Origin: Vermamoeba vermiformis
Taxonomy: Eukaryota > Tubulinea > Echinamoebida
Length of the DNA: 64,000 nucleotides
Assembly (NCBI GenBank): GCA_045837725.1
Contig: JBEWZL010000166.1
Coordinates: 346,364-410,363, forward strand
Direction: 5' to 3'
Part shown: positions 26,387-36,918 of the stretch, one piece after another
How the letters are laid out: each line of letters opens with the position of its first letter
Numbering within the stretch: the first letter of the stretch is position 1
The notes under the pieces: model-generated
The model's input: the letters and a program-made list of their open reading frames with translations, nothing else
Database searches by the model: none
Told to the model about the DNA's origin: nothing
Position numbers and translations under genes: made by a program

Positions 26387-28009
26387 TTAAGCCATTACGA
26401 CCAACGCCATCAAAGCGAGAACAATATAGAGCGTCACTTGTCCTAGTAAAGAATTGGCTGAAGAAACGAGTCTGGATGTGGGCGTTCGTCCAGTCGAGGA
26501 CGGAGCTGTACTTGGCTCATTAGCCGTTGACGGGCTGTCAGTGCTTGGTTCGGAACTGCTGCTTGGCGAGCTCGAGGATGACGGGCTGTTGCTGCTGGTA
26601 GGTGGTTGGACAACTTGACAGCCATTCTGACCGAGCCCACTGCCTTCGTAACCTTCATTGCACGCGCATGTGAACGAGCCATTAGTGTTCGTGCACGTTG
26701 CGAATGGACTGCACGGCGTGAGAGTGGTGCACTCATTGATGTCTAAATATGGTAATATAAGCACGTGATCGAGTTTGGAGGCTTGTCTTACCGTTGCAAG
26801 TATTTGTTTGATTGTTGAACTGGTAACCTTCTTCACAAGCGCAAGAATAAGAGCCGTTGGTGTTCAAACAACTGAAATGCTCGCCGCAAGGGCTGTCAAG
26901 GCACTCGTCAATATCTGTGTTCAAACCGCAATTAGTCCTCTGAAATTTCGAAAAAAAAAACGGATTTGTGTAGCGGAACAAATTTACCGCAATTAGTCTC
27001 TGAAATCGTTTTAATAAAAAAGACGGATTTGTAGATGAATTTACCACAAATAGCATTTAGTATTATTATTTGTTTGTTCTATTTACCATCGCAAGTCAGA
27101 GTTTCATTATTGAACGCGAATCCAGCATCGCAAGTGCAAGTGTACGAGCCAATGCTGTTCTCGCATGTAGCTTGTGTACCACAAAAGCCGTACTGACATT
27201 CGTCAACGTCTAAATATAGTTTGTTAATAACGCAATCTTTAAGATCTTTTTTAATGCTTAAAAATCTTTTTAGTTATAATTCTAGGTAATTTCGGAATAG
27301 TTGAGCTGAAGCTATATGGCTTACCAACGCATGGGGTAGTTCCGTTTACTGAATAATAACCGCTGTCGCAAGAAATATATTGCAGGTTGTCCGTATAGAA
27401 AACGGGACCGTTGCTCACAAATCGGATGGCGGCAATAGGATAAACCGAAGCAAAGCCCATAGAAGTGTAAGAATTAGTGCCAGATACGTGCGGAATCGTG
27501 GAGCATTGCATCAGCTGCGAGTTTTTGTTGTAGATTTCGATCCAGGCGGCTCCGTCAAAGAGCTCGGCGTTAGTGCGTACTACGAATGCTGAGATAGGAG
27601 GATCGAATTGATAAAGGCAATATGAAGCGCGATCACTAAAAGTATAGAATCCGACTTTATCCGTCGTCGATCCGGCCCAATATTGGCTTCCATCCATCCA
27701 CGCATCAGTGCCCTTGATGACGCCTTGTGCAATATAACAATGTTGTGATGCACCATTATTGCCGGAAATAGTAACCGCTACTTGGTCGCCTTGAGATGAA
27801 ACGGATCGAGGCCCGGATTGGCTGTTCCAAGCAATGCCGAAAGCTCCAGCGCCAACCAAACCAAGATCGTCGAATGTTATAATATTAGAGGTGTCGATAG
27901 CTGCACTTAACGGCGTTATTCCAGGGACAGCATCTGCAGGGCATTGAGATCTGACCGTCGATCCAAGCGTCAAAACAATCGCTAATAATAATACAACGTG
28001 TTGCGCCAT
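26387..28009 (-). CDS. Secreted or GPI-anchored surface protein with EGF-like repeats
   Basis: Starts with a signal peptide, MAQHVVLLLAIVLTLGSTVRS, at 28009. The N-terminal 200 residues are a unique beta-rich domain (FDDLGLVGAGAFGIAWNSQS, SDRASYCLYQFDPPISAF, AAIRFVSNGPVFYTDNLQYI). Three calcium-binding EGF-like modules follow, one per exon: DVDECQYGFCG, DIDECLDSPCGEHFSC and DINECTTLTPCSPFATC, each ending like SYTCTCDAGF or SFTCACNEGY. Next is a Ser/Pro/Thr-rich stalk, then a hydrophobic C-terminus (LLGQVTLYIVLALMALVVMA) suited to GPI anchoring. Likely a cell-surface adhesion or recognition protein. The intron between the second and first EGF exons holds an imperfect 61-bp tandem repeat. Confidence 0.9.
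26925..27045. repeat. Imperfect tandem repeat, about 61 bp, two copies
   Basis: ACCGCAATTAGTC-TCTGAAAT begins at 26925 and again at 26986. Both copies contain a poly-A stretch, then CGGATTTGT and AATTTACC. It lies in an intron of the EGF-repeat gene. Confidence 0.85.
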
Positions 28010-28656
28010 TTGTCTAGTCAGTTGGTTGTTTGTTGTAAATAAAAATAACTTGTTTTCTGCAAGCGTATCTTTTATACTTTTCGGACAATCTTTTTCCGTT
28101 GTCTCGTTCTGACAGTTAATTTAAGGTTAAAACAAATCGCATATATACTATCTATTTGTAAACGAGGTTCTTCGTCCGCAGCGAACGATAGAATAATTCG
28201 AATTTGATTGATACGACCGAAAATTATACTAGTACGAAAATCAAATCGTAGATCCGTACAAGTTCAAATCCTCGGATTGGCGAAATTAAATTTAATAGCT
28301 CCATAATAGCTATATGAAAAATAGCTTACGAACATAGGTAAAAAACCAATATAATATGATAAGTTGAGGAAAAACAAGAATTCTTACCGCTTCGAGCAAT
28401 GGTTCGGCCGTTTAAGGTCAAAGGGCTAGCAAGGGCTTATTATGAAGTGCTTGAGGAGGAAGAGCTGTTCACCAAATGAGTTTAGATTACAACCAAAACT
28501 TGGCCTAATATTAATATACATTACTGTCATATTCAAAAAAAAAACGGTTCCAGACTGTGTGCAGTAACGGATCCGAAATTATTATTTTACCTGTAATTTT
28601 ATTACTAGCGATTGAGTTCAATTATGTTAGATCCAGGAGATTGTCTTACGCCATCA
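28010..28656. other. Intergenic region
   Basis: Promoter side of the EGF-repeat gene and 3' flank of the F-box membrane protein gene. AT-rich. A GTTCAAATCC box near 28261-28271 resembles a tRNA T-loop, but the flanking bases do not form a T-stem. Nothing else recognised. Confidence 0.5.
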
Positions 28657-30154
28657 TTAACGCCAAAATAACAATACAATAGTAGCACCAATTGCGCCAA
28701 ACAAAATAACGTTCGTCAACATCATTGTGCGCTCGGTCGGTTTGGCGCTGCGCACTAACACATCCACGAACACGAAGAGCCCTGCTAGGCACGAGAATAT
28801 GGCTGGCACTGGATAGAACCAAAGTGCTGCCAGGCCAATAATAACTTCGGCGATGTATTCTGCTGGTCTCCATTTTTCTTTGGCTCGCCAAATTAGGCAA
28901 GATACGGCGAAAATAGATGCAAAGATTAGCATGTTTTGGAGACCGCCGTTCATGAAAATAAACGGAATGAGCAACGCGAGTCGATAAAGGCCGCCTTTGA
29001 AGTTGTAAAATACGTCGTCGAATAGTTGAAAAAGTGCTAACTGCGAGATCCAGCGTAATTGCGTTGTAATTTTCCAAGAATCACTTTGCCACATGTACCA
29101 AAGTAAACTCGTCGCTGAGACTAGTGCTGTTTCGGGCATATTGATACGATACTGATAGATAATGGAGTCCAAGAATGGCAAATACGACAATAGTACCTAA
29201 ATAGAAATCATTATTACTATACTAATTAATAATAGGAAAAGTTCGTGTACTGGATCCAAAAAAAAAAGAAAAAGGGACAGTTACATATTTAATACAAATA
29301 CTAACGTTTGTGGTAATAATATTTGTTATATTGTATTATGAATATTTGTATATATTAATTAACATAATAGTAATAATAACAAAAGGGACGGGGAAAAAAG
29401 TAAGACTTACCGAACATAAATCGACGTATTTCAAGAGCCGCTTCTGATTCGGTAAATCGACCGAGAATCCTTGCAGAAATTTATTCTTGACGAGCAGTGG
29501 CAGCATCCATTCTGGGTTAAATAGAACGGCTTTCATAAACAACCAAAAGTTTTCCGGATGTCGAAGTAAACTGTGATCAAGCCACGGGCCATATTTAGTT
29601 TTCAATTCAAAATCTTGTGGTAGTCGTATTAGCCCGCTTGACCTTCTTGCTCGCGGGATCCGAGGTTTGTTAAAATAATAAAATCGTTTGGAAGTCAGAT
29701 GTTGGTTGAATAGAGGTAATGGTACGTCTGGCGGTATTTTTGATGCATATAGCTCGTTAATCTTATCATTCCATTGTTTGTTAATGAGTGCGAGCTGTAG
29801 TAACTCTGCATCCGTCACATCTGTCAAAACGTGTTTGAAAATCTCGCCCCAAATATCTTCTGGAATCTGATTGGCAATTATTTCTATCTCTTCGCGGGAT
29901 CTGTAGAAGCGTTTAGCAGCGATTAAAGTAATCAGAACAGTGCATCCAAATAAAATTAAATAATATTACTTTAAAATTAAATATCGCAGAGTGATTGAAC
30001 TTCGTCGTGCTTAAACATTAATTCGCGAGTATAATTACCTTTTACGGGCATTATACAATTTTACTAGTGGTTTAACGCCCAGAGATGCAAGAGAGAAAGT
30101 TCCAAACGATACTAGCGCGGTGATAGTCAATGGCAGCCGCTGAATAATTTCCAT
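28657..30154 (-). CDS. F-box-like protein with multiple membrane segments
   Basis: Start MEIIQRLPLTITALVSFGTF at 30154 gives an N-terminal hydrophobic helix. The second exon begins SREEIEIIANQIPEDIWGEI and continues FKHVLTDVTDAELLQLALIN then KQW, a good F-box (Skp1-binding) pattern. A soluble middle (YYFNKPRIPRARRSSGLIRL) is followed by about five or six hydrophobic segments (LALLIPFIFMNGGLQNMLIF, ASIFAVSCLIW, YIAEVIIGLAALWFYPVPAI, FSCLAGLFVFVDVLV, VILFGAIGATIVLLFW). The join at 29409/29197 reads C-S-V-L-L in frame. It would be a membrane-anchored SCF substrate receptor, perhaps in organelle or ER quality control; this is inference. Its start lies only 272 bp from that of the divergent E2 gene, so ubiquitin functions sit side by side. 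Confidence 0.8.
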
Positions 30155-30426
30155 CGTGTAAATTTGATAGGCCGGTTGATAGTTTTTCAAGTAGTTCAAT
30201 TATTAGCTAATTAGTATTTCATTGTTGATAATTCTAGCTTCCGACCGGATGTCGCAACGTTATAATCCCTCCTACTTGGTCGTTTTAGAAACAAATAAGC
30301 AGAACTAATATTTAAAATCGAGGTTAGGGTTGGAATTGGCTTTTTGGACGTCATTGACTTTTGTTTGACCGAAGGATGTGATCACGAGATTTCTTCGGGA
30401 AGCTTAAATTCAACACACGACCCATA
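30155..30426. promoter_or_regulatory. Putative bidirectional promoter between F-box gene and E2 gene
   Basis: 272 bp separates the divergent start codons of the F-box membrane protein and the ubiquitin-conjugating enzyme. Both gene starts are well supported, so the interval must hold both promoters. No specific element was identified. Confidence 0.55.
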
Positions 30427-31444
30427 ATGACAACACCAGCGACTATACGATTGCTAAGTGACTTAAAGCAAATTTCTAGCGAGCCACCAGAGGTACGTGT
30501 AGTGTTGGAAATTTGAAAGAAAAAGAAGTCTTTACGGATTTGAACAGAAAATCATTTCAATAATTCTAAAATAATTTGCAATAATAGTGTATACGTGCTG
30601 CTATGAAATTTAACTTGTACTACCTGGATTTGACCACATTATTTTATTAATCAAATTTTAATTTTGATTAGGGAGCTAGTGCAAGTCCTGTTAACGACAA
30701 TAATTTATTTGTATGGAATGCTACTATATTTGGACCAGAAGCGACACCTTGGGAAGGTAATTACGAATTTTCTGGTTCTGATCAACTCGTCCCGCTTTTC
30801 AAATCCGTTCTCTTCGTAGTAATGTTTTTATTTGCAACTATAGGTGGAATATTTTGCTTAAAATTGACGTTTCCCGAAGATTATCCTTCAAAACCGCCAA
30901 AAGTAAGCTCGGATCCGAATAACAGAAAATTAAAAAATCTAAAAATATTATTTAGGTTAAATTTACTACGGATATTTTTCACCCTAATGGTACGTATATA
31001 AGCCAAGCTTCTTAATTACGCAATTCACATCGTAAATAATTTTCGGTGATTTGCTTGGAAATTCCAACTATTTTGTACTGATAGTTCAATTCTTTTGTAT
31101 TTATGAACTAACGATTACTATGCAGTATATAATGACGGTAGTCTATGTTTGGATATTATTCAGGACAAATGGAGTCCGATTTATTCCGTTAGTTCAATTT
31201 TAGTGTCGATCCAGGTAACGCAACAAGAACAAGCTCAACAATTCTTTAAAACGTTAAAAAATATTTCAAACATAGCGGTATATTCATACTTATCTTATTA
31301 ATGGCATTTTAGTCGCTTTTGACGGATCCAAATCCAGCTAGTCCGGCAAATCCGATCGCAGCAAGAATGTACAACGATAACAAGGCAGAATATATTAAGC
31401 GCGTTAAGCAGTGCGTGGAGAGGTCGCAAGAGCAGGCTTATTAA
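30427..31444 (+). CDS. Ubiquitin-conjugating enzyme E2, RAD6/UBE2A-like
   Basis: E2 enzyme carrying ubiquitin on a catalytic Cys. Six exons (30427-30492, 30672-30756, 30844-30902, 30956-30989, 31126-31214, 31313-31444) join in frame to 154 residues. It has [46 protein letters not shown], and the active-site block [16 protein letters not shown] with the HPN triad and catalytic Cys. [15 protein letters not shown] follows and the C-terminal helix is [18 protein letters not shown]...GSLCLDII and NPASPAN match RAD6/UBE2A better than the UBE2D class. There is no acidic tail of the yeast type. Likely roles are post-replication repair and histone H2B ubiquitylation. Confidence 0.95.
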
Positions 31445-32242
31445 CAGCTAAGCGTATTATAGATATATAGTTATATCGTATTAGAAGTATAATTATGAAA
31501 AATTGACTCAGATCTGCTTGTGCGGATTTAAAACTTGTGAATTAGTAGCCCCGATATAATAATGTAAACATATTTCACCCTATTATCAGTTAATTAAGAA
31601 GCCGCTTTTTATTTTCAAAGTACATCTGGAACTATTCTCGATGTCTTTCTTCAATTCTATTATTTCATCGATAAATATGAAATATTCTACGCTTTACTAT
31701 ATTTAATCGGAGATTAATATACATGAAATGGCATGGGCTGGAATACTCAGCGTAGCCAGTACGAAGCTCCGTTACAAAATTTTATCAATTTTATTTACGA
31801 AACAAAATGTTCAGTTGTTTATTCCTAGCTAGTAGTCTAACGCAACAGTTACGATTACTAGATATCTTTGTTAAACCAACAACGATAGCTGGCTTACGGC
31901 CAACTATTCAATTTTCGGCATGGCTTTGTATCTCGAGCGCGAGATTAATTTTCGTTTCAAATTAATGCCCGCCGAAAAGAAAGCGTCGACGAAAATAAGC
32001 AGCAGCAAAGGAAAAGTACTTCATTGAGCTCGATGGCGAATGTTTGTTAACTCGTAACTTCCAAGGGTTTGCATACCTTAGTTTGGCTATGTTATATTGA
32101 TGCGGTATTTAAATTTGGTGAATGCTGGATCCACAAGCGTCACGCGGTTTTGACGTTTTGACACTTTGAACGACATTTCGACAATAATATCTTTTATTCT
32201 TTGTTTCAAAGGATGATTTCATGAGCACACAACGAACATAAT
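31445..32242. other. Intergenic region
   Basis: About 800 bp between the E2 stop and the first exon of the 7TM gene. AT-rich with no long open frame; CTCGAGCGCGAG near 31935 is a short palindrome. No RNA gene or mobile element recognised here. Confidence 0.5.
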
Positions 32243-35200
32243 ATGCGGTTAATAACGAGGATATTCATATTGTCAGTATTTTCTTTGTGTAAGTGGATTC
32301 GCATTGCCGATCTTGGATCTCCATTAGGCTAACTAGTTTTATTAAATTAGGTATTGTTAACCGGGCTCAAATCCCCCCGTAAATGTTATAAAATGTTAAA
32401 TAAATTAAATTTTAATTTTATTCAAAGTTAATGCGAAAACCATTTCTACATTATGATTTATTAATTTATATAATTAAAATTTTAATTATTGATACCAGCG
32501 GTGCTCGCGGTCACGTTCGGCACGTGGCTTCAGTGAATAAGACATAGTATTTAGTGAACGTAATTTTATTTAGCGTTGCAATTACAATGCACAGTACGAC
32601 AGTTCAAGGCGGCTGGTTGCTCTGCTTGCTCGTGTGTCATTAGCGATAAACTTACCCAAGTGCAGTGCGTCGTGTGGCTACGTGGCTTGTGCTGACTTTG
32701 ACAATGAAAAACATGACTTGCGGTGACAACGAATCAAAGCTCGCTAACGATTGGTCATTCTAGTTTTCGGACAAGAATTTCCTATGAATTTGGCCATTTT
32801 GACCATATTTGGAAGGAGCTTGACGTCACCGCAGAATCTTTTCCGTTCATTTTTCAAAGTTTAATCACGAAGTAAGCCACAAAACCACACGATACACGGC
32901 GCCTTGGGTAAGTGAACCTACCACCGCTACTGACACTCACAAGTGCACAACAGCTGTCCCGCTGATCGTACTGTATATTTGTATTGCAACGTTAAATAAA
33001 TATTATATACTTCCCTAAATACGTGTGATATTACTATTGCTAACGGGCGAGGGCAATGCATCGCACCGCCAGTATTGATTAATTAAAATGTTTAATTATT
33101 ATTAAAATTTTTAATTTATCGAATTCTTTCAACAAAATAAATTAAAAAGTTCTAAATCGCTTCGGAAATTAAACAATTGCATAAAATCAAAACTTAAATT
33201 TAATTTGAACAGTTTTATAAAACGGTTTACGGGGGGATTTGAGCCCGGTTAACAATATTGTTTCGAATATTCAAGCACGATTAACAGTATACTTACCCGA
33301 TAATACCACAAAATCTTATCAAACAGCGCAGATCTTTTTTCAAGGTAACCGCAGTTCCCTTTAGCAAATAATAATATGATAAATAATGATATAGATATAC
33401 TAGAAAAATTCCATTTCATTATTTGGGCACGAAGAAATTCTGTTCCTCTTGTAACTACCGAAGATCGCGGTTGGAAAATTGCAAATAATTTAATAAATTA
33501 ATTCTGTTTCTTGAATGCCCGTTACGTAGAAAAAATCTTAAGATTAAAGTAGCATATATTCCAAATAATAATACGGCACGTTATAAATTTCATACCGGTG
33601 CTTGGCTGATAAATTGCAATCAACAAAAATTAGATCTAATGTGTCTATTTATAAAATCATTCGAAATTCAATCTTAATGACAACATTAATATTAATTATT
33701 GATATAGTCCACATATCGGACTAATTGTACCAAAGAATTCCGAATCTGATCTTCGATTTTTTTGTATAGGCTTCGATAACCCGTTTGAAACACTTGAAGC
33801 GCCTCTTGTGCTGCCTAATGGCACATTAACGGGCTCTATCGTATTAATTCCGATCGGAAGCCCTCCGGAGATTGTCACCCGAAAGTATCAATCAATGGGA
33901 GTCGCTGGACTGGTCATGTTTGGAACTTCTGAAGGTAATTAATGCTCATATATAATCATATAATGCTATAATACGAATCATATTGCAAAATGGAATCATT
34001 TTTATAGAATTCCGATTCGATCTAATTTTAACTTTTGATTCTCATTGCAAAACTGAAACATTATTCTCGATATAGTGCCTGGATTCCTGGCATATAATCA
34101 GGACAATAAAGATACAAGCGATATCACCATTCCAGCTTCAGACATGGCGCCATCCGGCTACCGCGAACTCGTCGGAATTTTAACTCCGTTAGGAGTGCAA
34201 GGAATAACAGTAATGGCCACGTTAGATTCTTCAGGTACGATTTCGAAGTGATTCAGTCGCATGTTCGCTCGTGTAATCTTTGCACTTCGATTTTTTCCTA
34301 ATTTAGAAATAATAATAATTTTTGTGAGCCCATGTTGTCTAACAAGAATCTTCGTTAAATATAGATGGAAACCACTGGCGAGATGTGTTTCGTAGTCCAG
34401 GCCTCTATATCGCACAAATCTTCATAGGACTATTATGTATTGCAAATACTATCTTAGCTGGCTTTAACTTAGTCAACGTGATCCGTTACCGAGATCGACG
34501 CTCAAAATTTTCTGTGCCTCAAGTAATCTTAGGAATTCAGATATTAGCCAACTTAAGTAAGCACTAGCACCATATTCATAGCTATAACTAACATTTATCG
34601 CAGTTCGTTTGGCCCAAATTGTGGATCCGAATGGAATGCGAGCTGTTTATTCGTATGAGCTTTTTAACGGATTAAATTGGTTCTAATTATGTACTATAGG
34701 TTCGCAGCTAATAGAGTCTTAGCGACATTTACATACCCAATGATTCTGTCGTCAGCATTATTGATGACTTTGTTCTGGTACGCGCCATCCGGATCTAAGT
34801 TCCATTACAAATGAATTAACTCACCTTAAAATACTATTTATAGGTATGAATGCTTAGTGAAGGTCTCGATAGACATCAATCCGTTCCTTTCCAAGATGAA
34901 GATCCCGTTCTTCGTCATTAGCGCGGTGATCTGCCTTTACGAATACGTTACAACAGGCCTGAGAGCGAGAAATATTGCTAGAAACGAGCTACTTATGAGC
35001 TTGCAGATATTCTACTCGGTAATAGCTGGCTTATTGCTCATATTCTACATTGTTACCTCGATCCGAATTATGCTGCGCCTCAGACTTCGCAAATTATTGG
35101 CCCCAAAAGCCAAAACTATGTCAACAAAGGTAATATAGAACATACATATTTATATTTATAGTATTTCTAACGCTTCGAAACAGACGGCAGTAATTTTCAT

Positions 35201-35532
35201 TTGGATCGGCGCAGCACTTGGTATTTGGGTCGGATTTTTATGCGCAGCTACGACAATGGTTCAAACACCTGAAGGATATGCTACTAACGTGCTTATACTA
35301 CACGCTATTATTCATATAGTCTCATTGGCTCTAATAGTAATATTTACCGTTAACAAAGGTGAGCGTTACATGACCTTAGAAAACAATATAGAATTATAAT
35401 GATATCATAAATAATATTGATACTAATACTATTAATTAAATAGCCGAGATTGAAGCGTCTAAGAAAGCAAGTAGCTCGTTCAACAAAGCCGGATCTGAAC
35501 CGATTGAACTTACGCCTCGAGGACAAGTGTAA
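32243..35532 (+). CDS. PA-like domain / seven-transmembrane receptor-like protein, copy 1 (transposon in signal-peptide exon)
   Basis: Exon 1 (32243-32288) encodes MRLITRIFILSVFSL, the start of a signal peptide. The mature ectodomain has ARLTVYLPDNTTKSYQTAQI, then a protease-associated-like domain (APLVLPNGTLTGSIVLIPIG, SMGVAGLVMFGTSE) and GFLAYNQDNKDTSDITIPAS. Seven hydrophobic segments follow (YIAQIFIGLLCIANTILAGF, VPQVILGIQILANL, YPMILSSALLMTLFW, IPFFVISAVICLYEYV, IFYSVIAGLLLIFYIVTSI, IFIWIGAALGIWVGFL, LILHAIIHIVSLALIVIF) and a Ser-rich tail. This fits a surface receptor that could act with the G alpha protein, but no GPCR family was recognised. Intron 1 has absorbed a 902-bp inverted-repeat element; using AG at 33274-33275 restores frame. 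A close paralogue starts at 40832. Confidence 0.85.
32354..33255. mobile_element. Non-autonomous TIR transposon (MITE-like), 902 bp, TA target duplication
   Basis: Terminal inverted repeats of 30 bp match exactly (32354-32383 and 33226-33255). They begin TTGTTAACCGGGCTC and contain a C6/G6 run. Imperfect pairing continues inward for well over 100 bp (for example AGCGGTGC near 32498 against GCACCGCC near 33066). Both ends are flanked by TA (32352-32353 and 33256-33257), the duplication expected of Tc1/mariner-like elements. No open frame of transposase size is present, so it would depend on a transposase elsewhere. Confidence 0.9.
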
Positions 35533-35723
35533 ATGCCAGTGATATTACTTATTTAATATCAAAAGCGAACTAATGTAGATAACTAAATGCTTTGTAAGTA
35601 TAAATTAACAATTTAATCGAGTTTGAACCGAAGTTCCGATCCAAGACAAATTTAATGAGCTAAAAATAATTTAATGCATATCTGATTATTCTGTTAATTA
35701 TTATTTTATTCTATACGTTGTTT

Positions 35724-36679
35724 TTAGAGCTGAAGGCATTGCAAAGTCTGTTCGAAGAAAAAGAAAAGTCAGATCAAGGTTTGTTTATACATAGGACTGT
35801 GTAAATATACTACACGTACCGTTGAATCCTTGCAGACATTAATATCTTTAACTGGACCTCTAGTAATCGTGTACTTGCAATCGTTGCAGTTGTTTGGATC
35901 GCAGTCGATCCAATGAACTTCGGTGTGCGTAGTACTATTGATAGATTAAAACCAAATAATATAATAACGATGTATATTTGTACATACTCAGTACATTCAA
36001 GCTGTTCGCCATAAGTAGCGCTAACTGGGAAGCAAGATCCATCGGCGATTTCTCCGAAAGTCAAGATCGAGCCAGTGCAGTTCGTGTAGTCTGACTTATA
36101 CGTAGCCAACCATTTGTGGCCGACTAAGGAAGCTGGCGCAGGACCACAAGTGCGTTCAATGGCGTAACCTTTTTCGATCTGGATGCATCCGAGAGGACCG
36201 CTAGTTGTAGTTGCGCAACTAGCCTCGGTGCAGCTCTTAACGCACTTAGTGCGTGTTTCAAAGCCCTTAGAGGCACTGCATCGCGTGATAGTTCGGAAAC
36301 CAGGGTCATTGACGTCTTGTTCGCATACATCCAACTTTTTGTATGTGAATCTGTAAGGAGAGTTGGCACAAGTACCATCGCCGTAGTATTCGACCTCGTA
36401 GAATCCGTCAGGGAGACCTCCTGGTATAAAAACTATTTAGATCCGTTGCCACATGCAGCATAAATAAAATCGTATTTTTAAAAAACCAAATCCCCTCATC
36501 AGACAACGCTTTTAAGTGTCACAATATATTAATACATATCAAAATATATGATACAAATACGGAATATAATATAAAGGATTTCAGGAAGCAGCTCGCGATG
36601 TACCTTTTTGGATCGTCTTAACGGCACTTGACAACGCAACCAAACCGAAGATAATGTAGATTAATACTGAAATGTTCAT
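35724..36679 (-). CDS. Secreted cysteine-rich protein, copy 1
   Basis: Start MNISVLIYIIFGLVALSSA at 36679 is a signal peptide; an upstream in-frame Met at 36727 would bury it, so the shorter start is preferred. The mature part begins VKTIQKG and GLPDGFYEVEYYGDGTCANS. It has many Cys (LDVCEQDVNDPG, TRCSASKGFETRTKCVKSC, CATTTSGPLGCIQIEKG, RTCGPAPASLVGHKWLATYK, CTGSILTFGEIADGSC) and an exon with IDCDPNNCNDCKY. The last exon encodes only TLQCLQL. It is about 210 residues, with no membrane anchor. Function unknown; a ligand, elicitor or inhibitor is possible. It converges on the upstream 7TM gene, and its paralogue at 39098 has the same exon plan. Confidence 0.82.
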
Positions 36680-36918
36680 TGTTGCAATGATGGGATAATA
36701 ATCAAGTTGATTCGCATTCTCCGCCATTTAAGTCACGGGACAGTTTGTGATTCAAATAGATCTTGATTGAGTCATTAGTCTCGTTCAAAGATTTTGTTGA
36801 TTGTCATTATTAAATAACGTGACACATCTTGCAATTGAAGTGGTTTCTCTAGCATATTTTAGTTATTTTAAATTTAAGTTTATTTTTGACATCCGCTTGA
36901 TACGTTGAAAGATTACCA

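Noticed and set aside
28255-28280. GTTCAAATCC box resembling a tRNA B box
   Set aside because: No matching stem, no acceptor stem and no A box at the right distance.
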